From: Rehmannia glutinosa
Lineage: Eukaryota; Streptophyta; Magnoliopsida; Lamiales; Orobanchaceae
Direction of reading: 5' to 3'
Assembly (NCBI GenBank): GCA_016081115.2
Contig: CM071924.1
Span: 90,844,616-90,908,615, forward strand
Length of the DNA stretch: 64,000 bases
Position 1 is the stretch's first letter; each line of letters opens with the position of its first letter. This document shows positions 33,129 to 44,904 of this stretch, one piece after another. Under the pieces are notes generated by a model, which was given only the letters and a program-made list of their open reading frames with translations, had not been told where the DNA came from and ran no database searches. A program made the translations under genes and the position numbers.

Positions 33129-34167
33129 CAATCAATTTCTATCTCTAATAATGGACTTGAGTTGCAGCAGAAGCATAATAAAAAAAGTCACATTTTATTT
33201 TGTTAACCTAGAATTTAAAGATTGCAGAAATCGATAAGTGCTAGTCGAGCGGCAGACCAATGCTTAGCATAGTTAACGGCTTAACACCTAGGAAAATAAC
33301 TATTTTATCTTTTTTTTGGCCTCATAGTCTGCCTAGGCATGCGTCTAGGCCCAGTTTCCCACTGAGACGACTTTTCAGTGGTTTGGCAGAATTACCTCAC
33401 TCTATGGGCGCCTAAATCGATTTTTACAATACTGATATAAATATATATTATGAAATATATGTATTTGACCTATATATATATGTACATTAATTAGGGATCA
33501 TTTATACTGTAGCTTAGTGGTTAGGTATTTGTAAAATTCAACATGTGTCTATATTCGATTCCCACTTCACTTCCCTCATAAAATTCGTACTCAACAAGTA
33601 ACATTAACTTAGAATACAAGAAATGATCAGATTTATTTAAATCGATCAATGGGCAAGGAAACCAATGAACCAAAAATTTTTACTTTACCAACTCTTTTAC
33701 TATATTTTTTCTTTAAAGGGCAATAAATTCTCATCCTTAAAGATTTTATATTTGAACAATATTTTAAGATTAGGTCTTTTCTTCTATCCACCTTGTCAAC
33801 CCCCTACCCCTCCCAACATAACTCCCACTCCAAGCCGCGGAATTGATCTTTTACCATTTCTTACCTTAACCGATCAAAGTTGTCGGATAAAGCCAAATCA
33901 AACAGGTCCAAAATCTTCAACAGTTCAAAGGTTTTAGATTAAACTAACAGCATTAAAAAACTTTCAACTTCCCACCGTATAAACGCATTCCTACAATTCT
34001 CCATGGAATTAATTAAGAACGAGACGAGTTAAAACTTTATTGAATTTTATATATCAAATGAAGTTCGAACAAATTTTAAATGAATTGAACACAATTAATT
34101 AGATAGTTTGATCGATTCTCATACACAAAACTTGATTTGTTATTTTAACAAATTGGACAATTGATTT
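33129..34167. other. Intergenic with SINE-like fragment
   Basis: No gene. Positions 33510-33525 (TAGCTTAGTGGTTAGG) and 33552-33563 (TATTCGATTCCC) resemble Pol III A and B boxes, 27 bases apart, suggesting a fragment of a tRNA-derived SINE. A GCCTAGGC-rich stretch at 33325-33350 resembles decayed transposon sequence. The remainder is featureless. Confidence 0.45.
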
Positions 34168-35121
34168 TAGGGCTGCAATCGAACCGGACCGAGACGAGCC
34201 GAATTTTTGAGAGTTTGAGCTTGACTCGTTTATTATCGAGCTTAATTTATCGAATATATTCATGGTTCACGAGCTTTTTCGAGCTTATTATTCTTCAATT
34301 TAAAAAATAAAATTGTGTAGTTTTTGAAACACATATGGCTTGTATGGATGTATTTCCAAGTCAATTTCAGGTTTAGTGTTGGAAAATGAATTTTCAAACT
34401 TTATTGATTTTCGTGTGAGAATTGGGAATATGTTTGGTTTGTTGTCTGAATTTCTGTTTGAAAATGAAAATATGTATGGTTATAGTTTTTCAAATGTATT
34501 TTTGACATATGTTTGCGTGATTGTAGTGTATTTTTACCTAGGTTTGCATGATTGGAATGAAAAATTATTTGGTTGTGTTTTCAAAAGAATAGTTTCCATA
34601 AAAAAGCAAAAACTGGAAATGACTTCATTTCTACTGAAAACTTTTGAAATAAACATAAACCCATTTTCCGGAATAGTTGGAAATTAGAAAATTGGTGTTG
34701 GAAACACAACCATACAAGGCCATATTTTTTTTCCAATAAGTTGGGAGTACAGGTTGGAGCGGAGGGGATAAATTTTTTGAAACACGTAATATATCTACTA
34801 AAATCTATAATTTTATTCAAAAAAAATGTTTATTTAAATGCTTCTATACATCATAAATAAATGTATAAAAAATAGAATTAAAGTCAAACATTTAGTTTAA
34901 ATTATACAAACTATCTCACGAGCTTACCAATGAGCCTGCTAACGAGCCGAATATCGTTAAGCTTGAATTTTGTTCATTAATTTTAATGAAACTCATTAAA
35001 CGAGCTCAAACGAATTTATATCGAGTCGAGCTCCAAATAGCTAATAAACGGCTTGGTTGATTTGTAAGCCCAAATTAATTCGAATTGGCAATGGAAAAGT
35101 TTTGTTTGTTTTTAACCCCTA
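34168..35121. mobile_element. Probable hAT-type MITE, with inner MITE
   Basis: Starts TAGGGCTGCAATCGAACC and ends AACCCCTA. Both arms are rich in GAGC/CGAGCTT words in opposite orientation. No convincing 8-bp duplication is visible (ATTGATTT versus CTGACAAA), so the right end is uncertain. Confidence 0.5.
34335..34724. mobile_element. Inner foldback MITE
   Basis: Left arm ATGGCTTGTATGGATGTATT is complementary to right arm AACACAACCATACAAGGCCA with few mismatches, and the complementarity extends about 40 bases. The central open frame (34340-34687) is low-complexity Phe/Asn/Glu sequence and not a gene. Confidence 0.65.
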
Positions 35122-35526
35122 CTGACAAAAAGAATATTTGAATGTTGAGGTCCCAAGTAAATTTCACATCACGTCATCTCACTTTCGATTTCAAGTTCAC
35201 CGATAAACTTGGTTTCCAAGTATTGTGGCTAACCCACACGGTATTTTCATAGTATTTGAATTTTGAACTGCTTCCCAAGTCAAAGGTTAAGACTCAAGAA
35301 TTATTTAAACGTGTTTCCTAGAAAAGAAAAAATAAAACAAAAAAGGCTTACAAATGCGTTCAATTGAATTAACTTATGAGTTAATTACAAAAGATACCCC
35401 TGAGGTTTGGGGTAATTACAAAATAACTCAGTTAAGTATCAAAATTACCAAAAAAAAAAAAAAAAAAAAAATCCTCCAATGTTTGGGGGACTACCGTAAA
35501 TCTAACAGAATTTGTGTAAATCCCAC

Positions 35527-36147
35527 TAGGGATGGCTACGGTTCCGATTCCTCATTTTGGAGAACCGGAACCGATGGTTCCGGTCCGATTCCGAATCCGG
35601 TTCCTCCATAGTTCGGTTCAGATTTTAACAGTAACCGAATAGTTTGTTTATCTTTTGATAATTTTTTGATTTCTTAAAAATATAGTTTATCAATTTCAGT
35701 TAAAAAAAAAGGAAAATAAAGAAAAAGACTTGGACTTAATATTCAATAAAGTTTTATACTTAATATTAATAATAATATTAAACTATCTATATATACTATC
35801 GATTATAGAAGAATCAAAGTTCACGTAGTTCGCTTATAACATTTGGTCTAAAACGTGTCTCATGTAGTTACAAAAATAAAACATCATAATAAACATTTAA
35901 CATTTCTTCTAGTATGTATTTACCAAAACAAGATTGCTGGTTTTAACCTTAAAAAAAATGGTTCCGTCACGGTTCCATCACAGTTCTAACCGACGATTAT
36001 TGAGATCTAGGAACCGGAATCGAAATCGGCCTACACGATTCCGGTTCCAGTTTTGGAACCGTTGACCACTGTTACGGTTTAGGAACCGTTGACCGTGGTT
36101 CCGATTCCACTTTGCAACCAGGTTTCGGTTCCATTTGGCCACCCCTA
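35527..36147. mobile_element. hAT-type MITE with perfect 8-bp TSD
   Basis: Ends TAGGGATGGCTACGG and (reverse complement) TAGGGGTGGCCAAATGG, flanked by AATCCCAC on both sides (35519-35526 and 36148-36155). Interior is rich in GGTTCCG/CGGAACC words, with no gene. Confidence 0.93.
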
Positions 36148-36152
36148 AATCC

Positions 36153-36475
36153 CACCACAAAAAAACAAGGGAATTCCAGCGAAAAAATATGTTGGTATTT
36201 GGCCAATTTCCATTGGAATTATCGATTCCAACATAAATTCCAATGAAAAAGCACCATTGGTATAATGGCCGTTGGAATGATAAAATTCCAATAAAAATCC
36301 CTATGGAAAAAATATTCCAATAGTACCAAATAGTTTTGCTTATTGTTAGACTTTCTGTTGAAATTTTCCAACAGTATGCTCTAACATTGGAATTTCCATT
36401 GGAATTTTGAAAATTCCAAGAGTTTTTTATTCTGTTGGAATTAATTCGTTGGAATTTGATTGTTTTCTTGTAGTG
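36153..36475. mobile_element. Miniature CACTA element
   Basis: Ends CACCACAAAAAAACAA and (reverse complement) CACTACAAGAAAACAA with 3-bp TSD TCC (36150-36152 and 36476-36478). The interior repeats GGAATTT/AAATTCC words in both orientations, consistent with a foldback. It begins inside the hAT MITE's right target duplication. Confidence 0.85.
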
Positions 36476-37410
36476 TCCGATAGCCCATCGCATAATTCCA
36501 ATTAAAAAAAGTAAAATGGTAGGGGAAAAGTTAGGCGGGCCCCATCGAGTTTGAAATCATTTTTGTAGTTTATGAAAAGCAAAAGGGCGAAAATTGTTTC
36601 TTCTCATAACCAGATCATGGGGATATTTGTAAGACTTTGGGGAGAGTTTTTGATGTTGTGTAATTTCTGGAAATTTAAAATAAGTTTGAGTTATTCTTGT
36701 GTTACGTTATTTTTTTTTAATTCAAATTTCAATTTTCCGCATTTACTAATTGTAGATATATTTGCTTATAGTTTGTGATAGATAATTCATGGGGAATGTT
36801 GAAATTTATGTTGAAACTGAAACAGTTTTTGTAAGTTAAAATAATGTATATGGGTTTTTGTAATCTTTTCTGAATAATCAAATGACATATTTGCCTCATC
36901 ATAATCCATGAGCACTGCAGGGGTATTTTCGGATCTTCAGGTCGATTTTATGAGTACACCAACAAATTCCAGTAGGTCAACTAGCGGCTAGGTAAAATGT
37001 TAGACGACCGGAATAAATGTTATGAGTACCTTTTGTAAGTTTGAAACTTAGCTGGATTTTTTTGTAATTACCTCAAACTTTAGGGGTACTTTATGCAATT
37101 AACCCCTTATAACATGTTTCAGGTAAGATATGGTCTACACCAAAATTACTATCCTCAAACTACCCATGTTTAAGTGTCACGTTATGGAGTAACTACTTCA
37201 GATTTTATCCACATAAAAAATGTTGAACCCAAATAATTGTCAACTGCGTAGTTAACATTTTCCAATTAAATTAAACTATAAACATTTTTTCTCTTTTGAA
37301 GACCATTTCAATTTCTTATTTCCCTACAAAATTATAAAATCCTTCCAGTCAACAGTCAAATTCCTGTGCATGGACAATTTCAAGTCACACCTTTTCATTA
37401 TTTTCATGCA

Positions 37411-37420
37411 CTATATATAC
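37411..37420 (+). promoter_or_regulatory. TATA box of the first peptide gene
   Basis: CTATATATAC lies 104 bases upstream of the start codon and is followed by ACAAACACACACCTCTCTAA, a likely transcription start region. The paralogue at 48367 has CATATAG and ACACACACATAC at the same relative position, so the arrangement is conserved. Confidence 0.75.
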
Positions 37421-37523
37421 ACAAACACACACCTCTCTAACTCACCATCTCAATATTCATTCTCCACACAAAATTAATTTGAATTTTGTGTACCCACTTT
37501 AATTAATTTGCTTACTCAACAAA

Positions 37524-37838
37524 ATGAGGTCTCCAAAAATAATGTTAGCTATTGTAGCAATATTAATTTTTCTTCTTAGTATAAAACCATATGAATCCGC
37601 TCGAATTCTGGACGAGGAAGAAGAACAATGGATGAAGAAGAAGGAATCACAAACTCTATTGCTCCCATCCTTGCAACGAGGGCGGCCCTCTGGGCCGCCA
37701 TCGCCTAATGGTTGCACGTGGATCCCGGGCGGCGGCGGGAAGCCTTGCACCACCACGATCAGTGGGAGGAACTTTGCCGTAATTGGTTCTCATCCAAAGC
37801 AAGTGGTTCAGTTTGGTGTGGCAAGTGGAAGCAAATAA
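37524..37838 (+). CDS. Secreted signalling-peptide precursor, CTNIP/SCREW-like (104 aa)
   Basis: A complete intronless frame. The N-terminus MRSPKIMLAIVAILIFLLSI is a classic signal peptide (hydrophobic core, Ser/Ala cleavage area YESA). An acidic then basic variable region follows (EEEEQWMKKK). The conserved C-terminal block is PPSPNGCTWIPGGGGKPC, then TTTISGRNFA. The same block is in the paralogue at 48367 (SPNSCSYIPGGGGSPC, then RNTISHKNFA), while the middle of the protein differs. That pattern marks a secreted precursor from which a C-terminal peptide is released. Two cysteines around an IPGGGG core recall the CTNIP/SCREW phytocytokines perceived by the receptor kinase HSL3/NUT. That assignment is from memory. 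The start is supported by its position 104 bases after the TATA box and by the paralogue. Confidence 0.85.
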   Translation: MRSPKIMLAIVAILIFLLSIKPYESARILDEEEEQWMKKKESQTLLLPSLQRGRPSGPPSPNGCTWIPGGGGKPCTTTISGRNFAVIGSHPKQVVQFGVASGSK

Positions 37839-38036
37839 AGCTGCAATATGACATAGAAGATAATTGGATTCTTTTGATTTATTGATTTTTTATTCTTTTC
37901 TTGTAAAGGTAATTTGGGATTGAATTTTTGATAGGGTTTAGCAGATGACAAACAATAAATGATGAGCGCAAAGGCAAAAGAGAATGGAAGTTGTATGTCT
38001 TTGAATTAACAATGTATATTTGTACATGCCTTGGTT

Positions 38037-38042
38037 AATAAA
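38037..38042 (+). terminator. Poly(A) signal of the first peptide gene
   Basis: AATAAA about 200 bases after the stop codon, following a TTTGTA-rich stretch; a reasonable plant near-upstream element. Confidence 0.5.
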
Positions 38043-38596
38043 ATTATTATTTTTGGCAATGTTTTTCAATGTTGATGCATGAGCTTGTGGCAATTTTTTT
38101 TATAACGTGGTAATTTTGGTATTGTGGAGGATGGGAAATCAAGTTGGACAAGGATTAAAATGAAATTAATCTTTTCTGAGTAATAATTGTGAATTTCTTT
38201 TTTTTTAAGTGAAACATGGATGTGTAGATAAAAAGTATTGATTGTGTTGATATGAAGAATAATCTTTTAGAGGTGTTGAATATTTGTGAAAATAATAGTG
38301 TAAAATATAATGCAAGGAAATTGAATAAAAAATAAAAAATTGAACCAAAAATAGCTCATTTTATGCCTTTTGCTATAAAGATTTAGCAAAAAAAAAAACA
38401 AAATTGGTGATAAATTAAAGAAATTATCGAAATTCTTTATATGAATAGGAGGAACAGCGATAAATAAATAATATGGTTGGGTATTGAGAATTGTGAGAGA
38501 GAAAAAGAAAAATGATTTAATTTTAGAGAGAAGTGAAAATTTCTTTTAAAAAATCATTTCTTAAATTAGTGTATTTAGACAAAGAATTATTTTTTA
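38043..38596. other. Intergenic, no gene seen
   Basis: AT-rich sequence with short A/T runs; nothing supported as a gene. Confidence 0.6.
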
Positions 38597-38656
38597 CACG
38601 AAAAGTATCACTTGTTACACTAAAAGTATCACCATCTTACGGTCTTACAAGAGACC
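38597..38656. repeat. End fragment of a MULE A/B relative
   Basis: Two copies of AAAAGTATCAC (CGAAAAGTATCACTTGTTAC and TAAAAGTATCACCATC) are followed by TTACGGTCTTACAAGAGACC. The last part corresponds to the outer GGTCTCTT terminus of MULE A and MULE B. No other end is visible, so this is a solo terminus or remnant. Confidence 0.75.
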
Positions 38657-38662
38657 TACTGA

Positions 38663-39385
38663 AATAAATATTAAATGTTGGGGGGAGGGGGCGGGGGAGG
38701 GGGAGTGATTCACAAACAATAGCAATCCCAGCCTTTATTTTGCTTTGTAAATTAATTTTGTACTGATTATATGTATGTTTATGGTAATGAGGAGGGGTCT
38801 TTTATTCAAGCCACTATTTTCTGCTTTGAATATTGATTGTCTTTTAGTTCCTGGTTATACATATATAGTTTGTGACCATTGAATTGATCTGCACACCATT
38901 CCATTTAGGCAGTTCATAGATAGTGTATAAAATTTAAAAATTGAACAAGGAATAAATAAAGATTGTTAAAATACAAATTATAAAAAGAAATGATATATCA
39001 TTTATTTGTTCAATCAACTTCTAATTCCAATTTCCAAGTCAACAAAGAAGTGGAGCAGAAGTCTCGATCCCCATTGGGGGCAGTGATTTTTTTCTTTTTC
39101 TTTTTGTCCCCTATCAAAGGTATTTCCATCAATAGAGAAGAAAGATTCACTTGTTTATTTATATTAGGGGTACCAATGGCGGAGAGCGCAAAAAAAATGA
39201 GGTGGGTCGGATCGAAAAAAAAAAAAAAAATCATTTTATTTCTTATATCTTTGCTTGGGCGAAGACAGGCTGGGCCGGGCTCGGTATGGTCCCCTATTCG
39301 GATTAATTGGAACAGTCAATGCCTATTTTATATCCATGCAAAAACAAAATGATCATCAGTTTGTCTATGTTGGATGTGTAGTTAG
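38663..39385. other. Intergenic, no gene seen
   Basis: Contains a G-rich tract (38680-38704) and A-runs (39214-39229). TAGGGGTACCAATGG at 39167-39181 resembles a hAT-MITE end but has no partner. Ends with the GTTAG duplication of the copia element. Confidence 0.5.
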
Positions 39386-40448
39386 TGTTGGAATTGGTTT
39401 TATTAAATTGGGTTTTGACCCGATTTTGACTAATTATTTAAGTGGGGTCATTTATTCAAAGTATGAAATAAATGAGATAAACGTCATCTACGCCGCGGGT
39501 AGATGAGTTTAGCATTTTTAATTTCTCAAAACCAATATCGGGTGAATGAGAAATAAATGCATAAAGTTGGCCAATTAAAAATACTTTTATATATGGAATA
39601 TAAAAAGGTGGGAATATGGAAAGCCATATCCCACATAGGAAACATATTAAATGTTTGACTAGTTAATAAAGAGCTTCACCACTAATAAGGAGTAATCATG
39701 TGGAACTACTTATGGTACACCCTAGTGGACCAAGTCAATTTTGACTAGCCTTTGGCTAACTCAAACCGCACCGGGCGGTCTGAGCGAAGCACCGTCCGAG
39801 CCGGAGCCGGGCCCGGGCCCGGCCCCGCGCATGTCGCACATAGTTGCATTGGGCGCTTTCGAGGCGCACTTTGCACTTCGCGAGGAGCCTTAAAGTTTTG
39901 GAAAATCGAACCAGGGTTCAATTCAGTGGCTCGGTGACATGGCAGGGCAGCTCGGGTGGCAGTGACTTGGTAGGATCGACGAGTGGCGACACGTGGCGCT
40001 GATTGGAAGCGTCTATTTGCTGACGGCACCGTGGATCGACGCAGCGTGGTCGGTGTGAAGGGTGCATGCTAATAGGTGTGTCCTTCAGCAGATAGATCGG
40101 GGTTGCGCCCGTCGAGGAGGCACCAAGAGCTCTATATAAACCAGCCCCCAGGATTCATTTCATCACATCAATTTCGAAATTTCTGCTTCATTTTTTCTGC
40201 ATAACTTTGTCAAGAGAGTTCAAAAAACATCTTAGTGTTCGTCGTACTTGCGATTTGTAGTGCAACTATTGCAAGTTGTTCGTCGTTGTATCTTGGGAGA
40301 CGATTGTCGTATTCCGTAAGCACCGTGAGCGGGGCAATCTCGTCTTAAAGAGAAAGAGTCCAACTCTTGCCTCGACGTCTCGATTTTTACCGATACTCTG
40401 CTCAACTGTTTTCAGGCATTCGGTATACACCAACTGTTTTTGCCAACA
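39386..40448 (+). repeat. Left LTR of element K (1063 bp)
   Basis: A TATA box (TATATAAA, 40133-40140) and a likely R region follow a GC-rich U3. About 110 bases shorter than the right LTR, mainly by lacking the right copy's block around 45650-45725 and a short duplication around 45410-45440. Confidence 0.95.
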
Positions 40449-40477
40449 ATTTAAGATGAGATTTTCGTGTATATCAA

Positions 40478-41340
40478 ATGGCTTCGACGTCTTCAGTTCC
40501 AACACCAGCACCAGCACCAGGAGAGAAACCCGAGAAGTTTGGGGGTTCAGACTTCAAAAGATGGCAACAGAAAATGTTGTTCTATCTTACGAATCTGAAC
40601 CTTGCTCGTTTCCTTACGGAGGATGCCCCAACTGTGGGGGAAGAGGAGACTGATAAAGAGAAGAGGATGGCATTCGATACTTGGAGTCAAAGCGACTTCC
40701 TGTGCCGGAACTACATTCTCAACGGACTGGACAACACATTGTACAATGTGTATTGTTCGGTAAAGACTGCTAAAGAGTTGTGGAGCTCTTTAGAGAAGAA
40801 GTATAAAACGGAAGATGTTGGCACAAAGAAATTTGTTGTCGGAAAATTCCTTGAGTTCAAGATGGTTGACACCAAGACGGTGATCAGCCAGGTTCAAGAG
40901 ATCCAGTTAATTCTGCATGATATAATTGCAGAAGGTATGGTGGTGAGTGAATCCTTTCAAGTAGCTGCTATAATCGAGAAGCTACCGCCTGTGGAAGGAT
41001 TTTAAAAATTACGAAGCGAAGCATAAGGAAGGAGATGGGGCTTGAAGACTTAATTGTCAGATTGCGAATTGAAGAAGACAATCGCAAGTCTGAGATTAAG
41101 TCTGGCAAGCTTCCTATGGAGGCAAAGGCAAACTTGGTGGAGCCCAATGCTAGCAAGAAGAGAAAGCACCCGGGGAATAATCAAAAGCAGGGGAAGGCTA
41201 AAAAGTTCAAAGGGAACTGCTTCAATTGTGGAAAGCCGAATCACAAGGCTAAAGATTGTCGTCTTCCTAAAAGGGCCAATCGGAACCAGGTGCATGTGAC
41301 CGAGGACAAATCGGCACCAATTGATATGTCCGGAGCTTGA
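40478..41340 (+). pseudogene. gag of element K, one frameshift
   Basis: Starts MASTSSVPTPAPAPGEKPEK and continues with FGGSDFKRWQQKMLFYL and LWSSLEKKYKTED, the capsid-type 'UBN2' region of copia Gag, which would form the virus-like particle. The frame stops at 41003 in a T/A run near GGAAGGATTTTAAAAATTA. The rest continues in another frame from 41035 to 41340 and includes the zinc knuckle CFNCGKPNHKAKDC that binds RNA. One indel would restore Gag, so decay is mild here. Confidence 0.88.
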
Positions 41341-44340
41341 TCTCTCTACTGTAGTGTATGAAGGCAACAAGTGCTACATGGTGGAGAACCCGAGAGAATG
41401 GTGGGTGGACACAGGTGCTACACGCCACATATGCTCCGACAAAGACATGTTCTCAACGTATACTCCTATCAATGGAAGGAAGCTATACATGGGGAATCAT
41501 GCAACGTCTGAAATTGTCGGTCTCGGCAAGGTGGTGCTAAAGATGACCTCGGGCAAGGAGCTGACCCTCGTTGATGTCCTTCATGTTCCAGACATTCGGA
41601 AGAACTTAGTGTCAGGATCGTTGTTGGTCAAGGCAGGGTTTAGATTAGTATTTGAGGCTCAAAAGTTTGTACTTATGAAAAATGGACAGTTCATAGGGAA
41701 GGGGTACTTAGATAATGGACTGTTCAAGATGAATGTAATGAATGTAATGAATGTACTCCGAAACTTTGAAAGCAATAAAATTAATGTTTCTTCTTATTTG
41801 CTTGAGTGTTCAAATTTATGGCATGTTAGATTAGGACATGTGAATTTTAACACTTTGAAAAGGTTAGTAAACTTGGAATTACTACCTAACTTTAAAATAG
41901 ATTCACATCACAAGTGTGAAATCTGTGTTGAGGCAAAAATGGCGAACACCATTCCACTCGGTGGAAAGAGAAAGAACCTCTAGAGTTAATTCACAAAGTG
42001 ATATATGTGATTTAAAGTTTGTGCAAACTAGAGGTGGGAAAAAGTATTTTATTACTTTTATCGATGATTGCACAAAATCTTTTGTTATGTATATCTTTTA
42101 AGAAGTAAAGATGAGGCCTTAGAAGCTTTTAAAAGCTATAAGAATGAGGTTGAAAATCAACTAAGCAAACGAATTAAGATAATTCAAGTGATAGAGAGTG
42201 GAAAATATGGAGCTCCTTTTGATGAATTTTGCTCGATTCGTATTATTCATCAAACGACTCCTTATTCACCACAATCAAACGGTATTCGTTGAACGCAAAA
42301 ACCGAACTCTAAAAGAAATGATGAATGCTTTATTGATAAATTCTGGTTTACCTCAGAATTTGTGGGGGGAAGCAATTCTCTCGGCTAACCACATTCTTAA
42401 CAAAATACCACACAAAAATAAAGATAAAACTCATGAGTTATGGAAAGGTCGAAAACCTTCATATAAATACCTGAAAGTGTGGGGGTGTTTGGCTAAAGTA
42501 GAAATACCTAAGCCAAAACAAGTCAAGATAGGGCCTAAAACAATCGATTGCATTTTCATTGGATATGCAAATAACAGTAGTGCATATCGATTTTTAGTGC
42601 ACAAATCAAGCAATTCGGATGTAGAAGGTACAATTATTGAGTCAAGGAATGCTGTATTTTTCGAAGACGTGTTTCCTTGTCAAGAAAGGAAAGAAGCTAG
42701 TTCTAGCAAAAGAACACGTGATACTGCCGATGGTGATCATCAAAGTGATGAAGAACCAAGACGCAGTAAAAGGGCCAAAACAACTAAGTCTTTTGGTCCA
42801 GATTTTCTAACTTATGTATTAGAAAATGAACCAAGGACAATTGGTGAAGCATTGTCCAGTCCAGAAGCTCCATTCTGGAAAGAAGCTATTAACAGTGAGA
42901 TAGATTCCATTATGCAAAATCATACTTGGGAGTTGGTAGATCTCCACACGGGAAATAAGCCTTTAGGATGCAAGTGGATCCTTAAAAGGAAATATAAAGC
43001 GATGGAACTATTGATAAGTACAAGGCCGGGTTAGTAGCTAAGGGATTTAAACAAAGAGAAGGCCTTGATTTCTTTGATACGTATTCTGTGACAAGAATCA
43101 CATCTATTAGAGTTCTCATTGCCATTGCGGCATTGCATAACCTTGAGATACACCAAATGGATGTGAAAACGGCTTTTCTAAATGGTGAATTAGAAGAGGA
43201 AATCTACATGGAACAACCCGAAGGGTTTTTGCTCTGGATAGGAGAAGAAGGTGTGCAAACTCGTTAAGTCATTGTATGGCCTTAAGCAAGCTCCGAAACA
43301 ATGGCACGAGAAATTTGATGAGAACTATCTTTGTCAAATGGTTTCAAAATTAACGAGTGTGATAAATGTGTTATATAAAAGACACACCTAATGCTTATGT
43401 AATTGTCCATGCGTATGTTGACGACATGTTAATTATGGGTAGTAATCATGATATAATCATGAATACTAAGAAAATGTTAATCAAACATTTTGATATGAAA
43501 GATATGGGTATAGCGAGATGTTATTATGGGAATTAAGATTTCTAAAACATCGATGGACTTGTTTTATCGAGTCTCATTATATTGAGACAATACTTGAAAA
43601 GTTCAATGCTTATGACAAGTCCTCCGGCTAAAACACTGTTGATTTAAGCTTACACTTAGCTAAAAATCAAGGTGAGCCTCGTATCTCAACTAGAATTTTC
43701 TCGGATCATTGGCGATCTAATGTATGTAACAAAGCGCACACGTCCGGATATTGCCTACGCAGATTAACAAACCGAGTAGATTTACGAGTAATCCACGGAA
43801 ATGACCATTGGAAGGCATTGATAATGGTTCTTAGGTATCTAAGACTCACCATGAATTATGGATTACATTACTCGAGATATCCATTTGTATTAGAAGGATA
43901 CAAAGTGATGCTAATTGGATATCGACTCAAAAGACTCCAAGTCCACTAGTGGTTATGTTTTTACCATTGGTGGTGGAGCGGTGTCATGGAAATCCTCTAA
44001 ACAAACTTGTATAGCTCGATCCACGATGGAATCAGAGTTTATAGCATTGGATAAAGCTGGTGAAGAAGCGGAATGGCTTCGCAACTTTTTAGAGGATATT
44101 CTGGCGGCCTAAGTCGGTCGCGCAATCATGATACATTGTGATAGTCGATCGGCGATAGGAAGGGCTCAAAATAGTATGTACAACGGTAAGTCTCGACATA
44201 TACGTCGAAGACATAAACACCGTTAGGGCGATTGATCTCAAATGGGGTTATTACAATCGATTACGTGAAATCGAAAGAAAACCTAGCGGATCCGTTAACT
44301 AAAGGTTTGAATAGAGATCAAGTATACTGCTTATCGAAAG
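41341..44340 (+). pseudogene. pol of element K: protease, integrase, reverse transcriptase, RNase H
   Basis: Protease WWVDTGATRHICSD (active-site Asp-Thr-Gly) is near 41400. GAG-pre-integrase is near 41815-41950 (LWHVRLGHVN, CEICVEAKM). The integrase has FIDDCTKSF near 42060. The usual SDRGGE block, which holds the second catalytic Asp, reads IESGKYG near 42200, so that Asp is lost. The Glu region VERKNRTLKEMMNALL is present near 42290. Reverse transcriptase has GCKWILKRKYK near 42970, DVKTAFLNGELEEEIYMEQP near 43155 and YVDDMLIMG near 43413. RNase H has DSKSTSGYVFTIGGGAVSWK near 43925 and ARSTMESEFIALDKAGEEAE. Stops and frame shifts occur at about 41983, 42100, 42290, 43034 and 43240-43700. 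Confidence 0.92.
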
Positions 44341-44904
44341 GAATGGGCTTAAAATCCACAAAATAAGAATATTCATAGTGGTAACCCAACCTTGTGAATT
44401 GGAGATCCAAGACATTGGTTCAATGGGACAACTAAGTTATGTATATTCGATAAATACTTGGAGCATATTACACTCATTCCTATCCAGTGGAGAAACTCTT
44501 TGAATGTGGTGAGGTTAAGTTATAAAATTTTAATGATTTCTATACTTTAAAGAAGTGGAGTATGGCAGGATACTCTTAATAGGAGATCACCTATATAAGT
44601 GTGAAGACGGGCCGCTTCAACGAAATACTTATGAATCCAAGATGGTGTCCAGGGCCAAAATGGACACAACCGTGAGAACCAAATGGTGTTAGGAAAGATA
44701 TTGTGTGGATGTTGTTGTTTTGGTTTACATAAACAACTGAACAGTTCAAGACATCGTGTCACTGTGCAGCCTAGTAAATCCGATAGCATTCCACTAAGGA
44801 AGGTTCAAAGCCACAAGCTACCTCTCCCGATGCAATAGCTTTCCGTTTGAACTCTCTTAGTGTTTACATACTCATATGCATTTATTTTCATTCATGTGGG
44901 GGAT

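Larger units (their letters stand above)
35378..37112. mobile_element. 'GGGGTAATTAC' MITE with two inserted MITEs
   Basis: The left arm (GTTAATTACAAAAGATACCC, CTGAGGTTTGGGGTAATTAC) and the right arm in reverse complement (GGGGTTAATTGCATAAAGTA, CCCCTAAAGTTTGAGGTAAT) form long inverted repeats. The same family recurs at 48933-54008. A 21-base A tract lies at 35451-35471. Transposon superfamily not determined. Confidence 0.75.

Noticed and set aside
33508..33600. Possible tRNA gene
   Set aside because: A and B box-like words are present, but there is no complete cloverleaf or acceptor stem; more likely a SINE fragment.
34340..34687. 115-aa open frame
   Set aside because: Low-complexity Phe/Asn/Glu sequence lying inside a foldback MITE; no motif and no codon signature.
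39167..39385. Possible hAT MITE starting TAGGGGTACCAATGG
   Set aside because: No matching right end or 8-bp duplication could be found before the copia insertion.
41050..41370. Minus-strand 106-aa frame in element K
   Set aside because: Antisense shadow of the Gag zinc-knuckle region.
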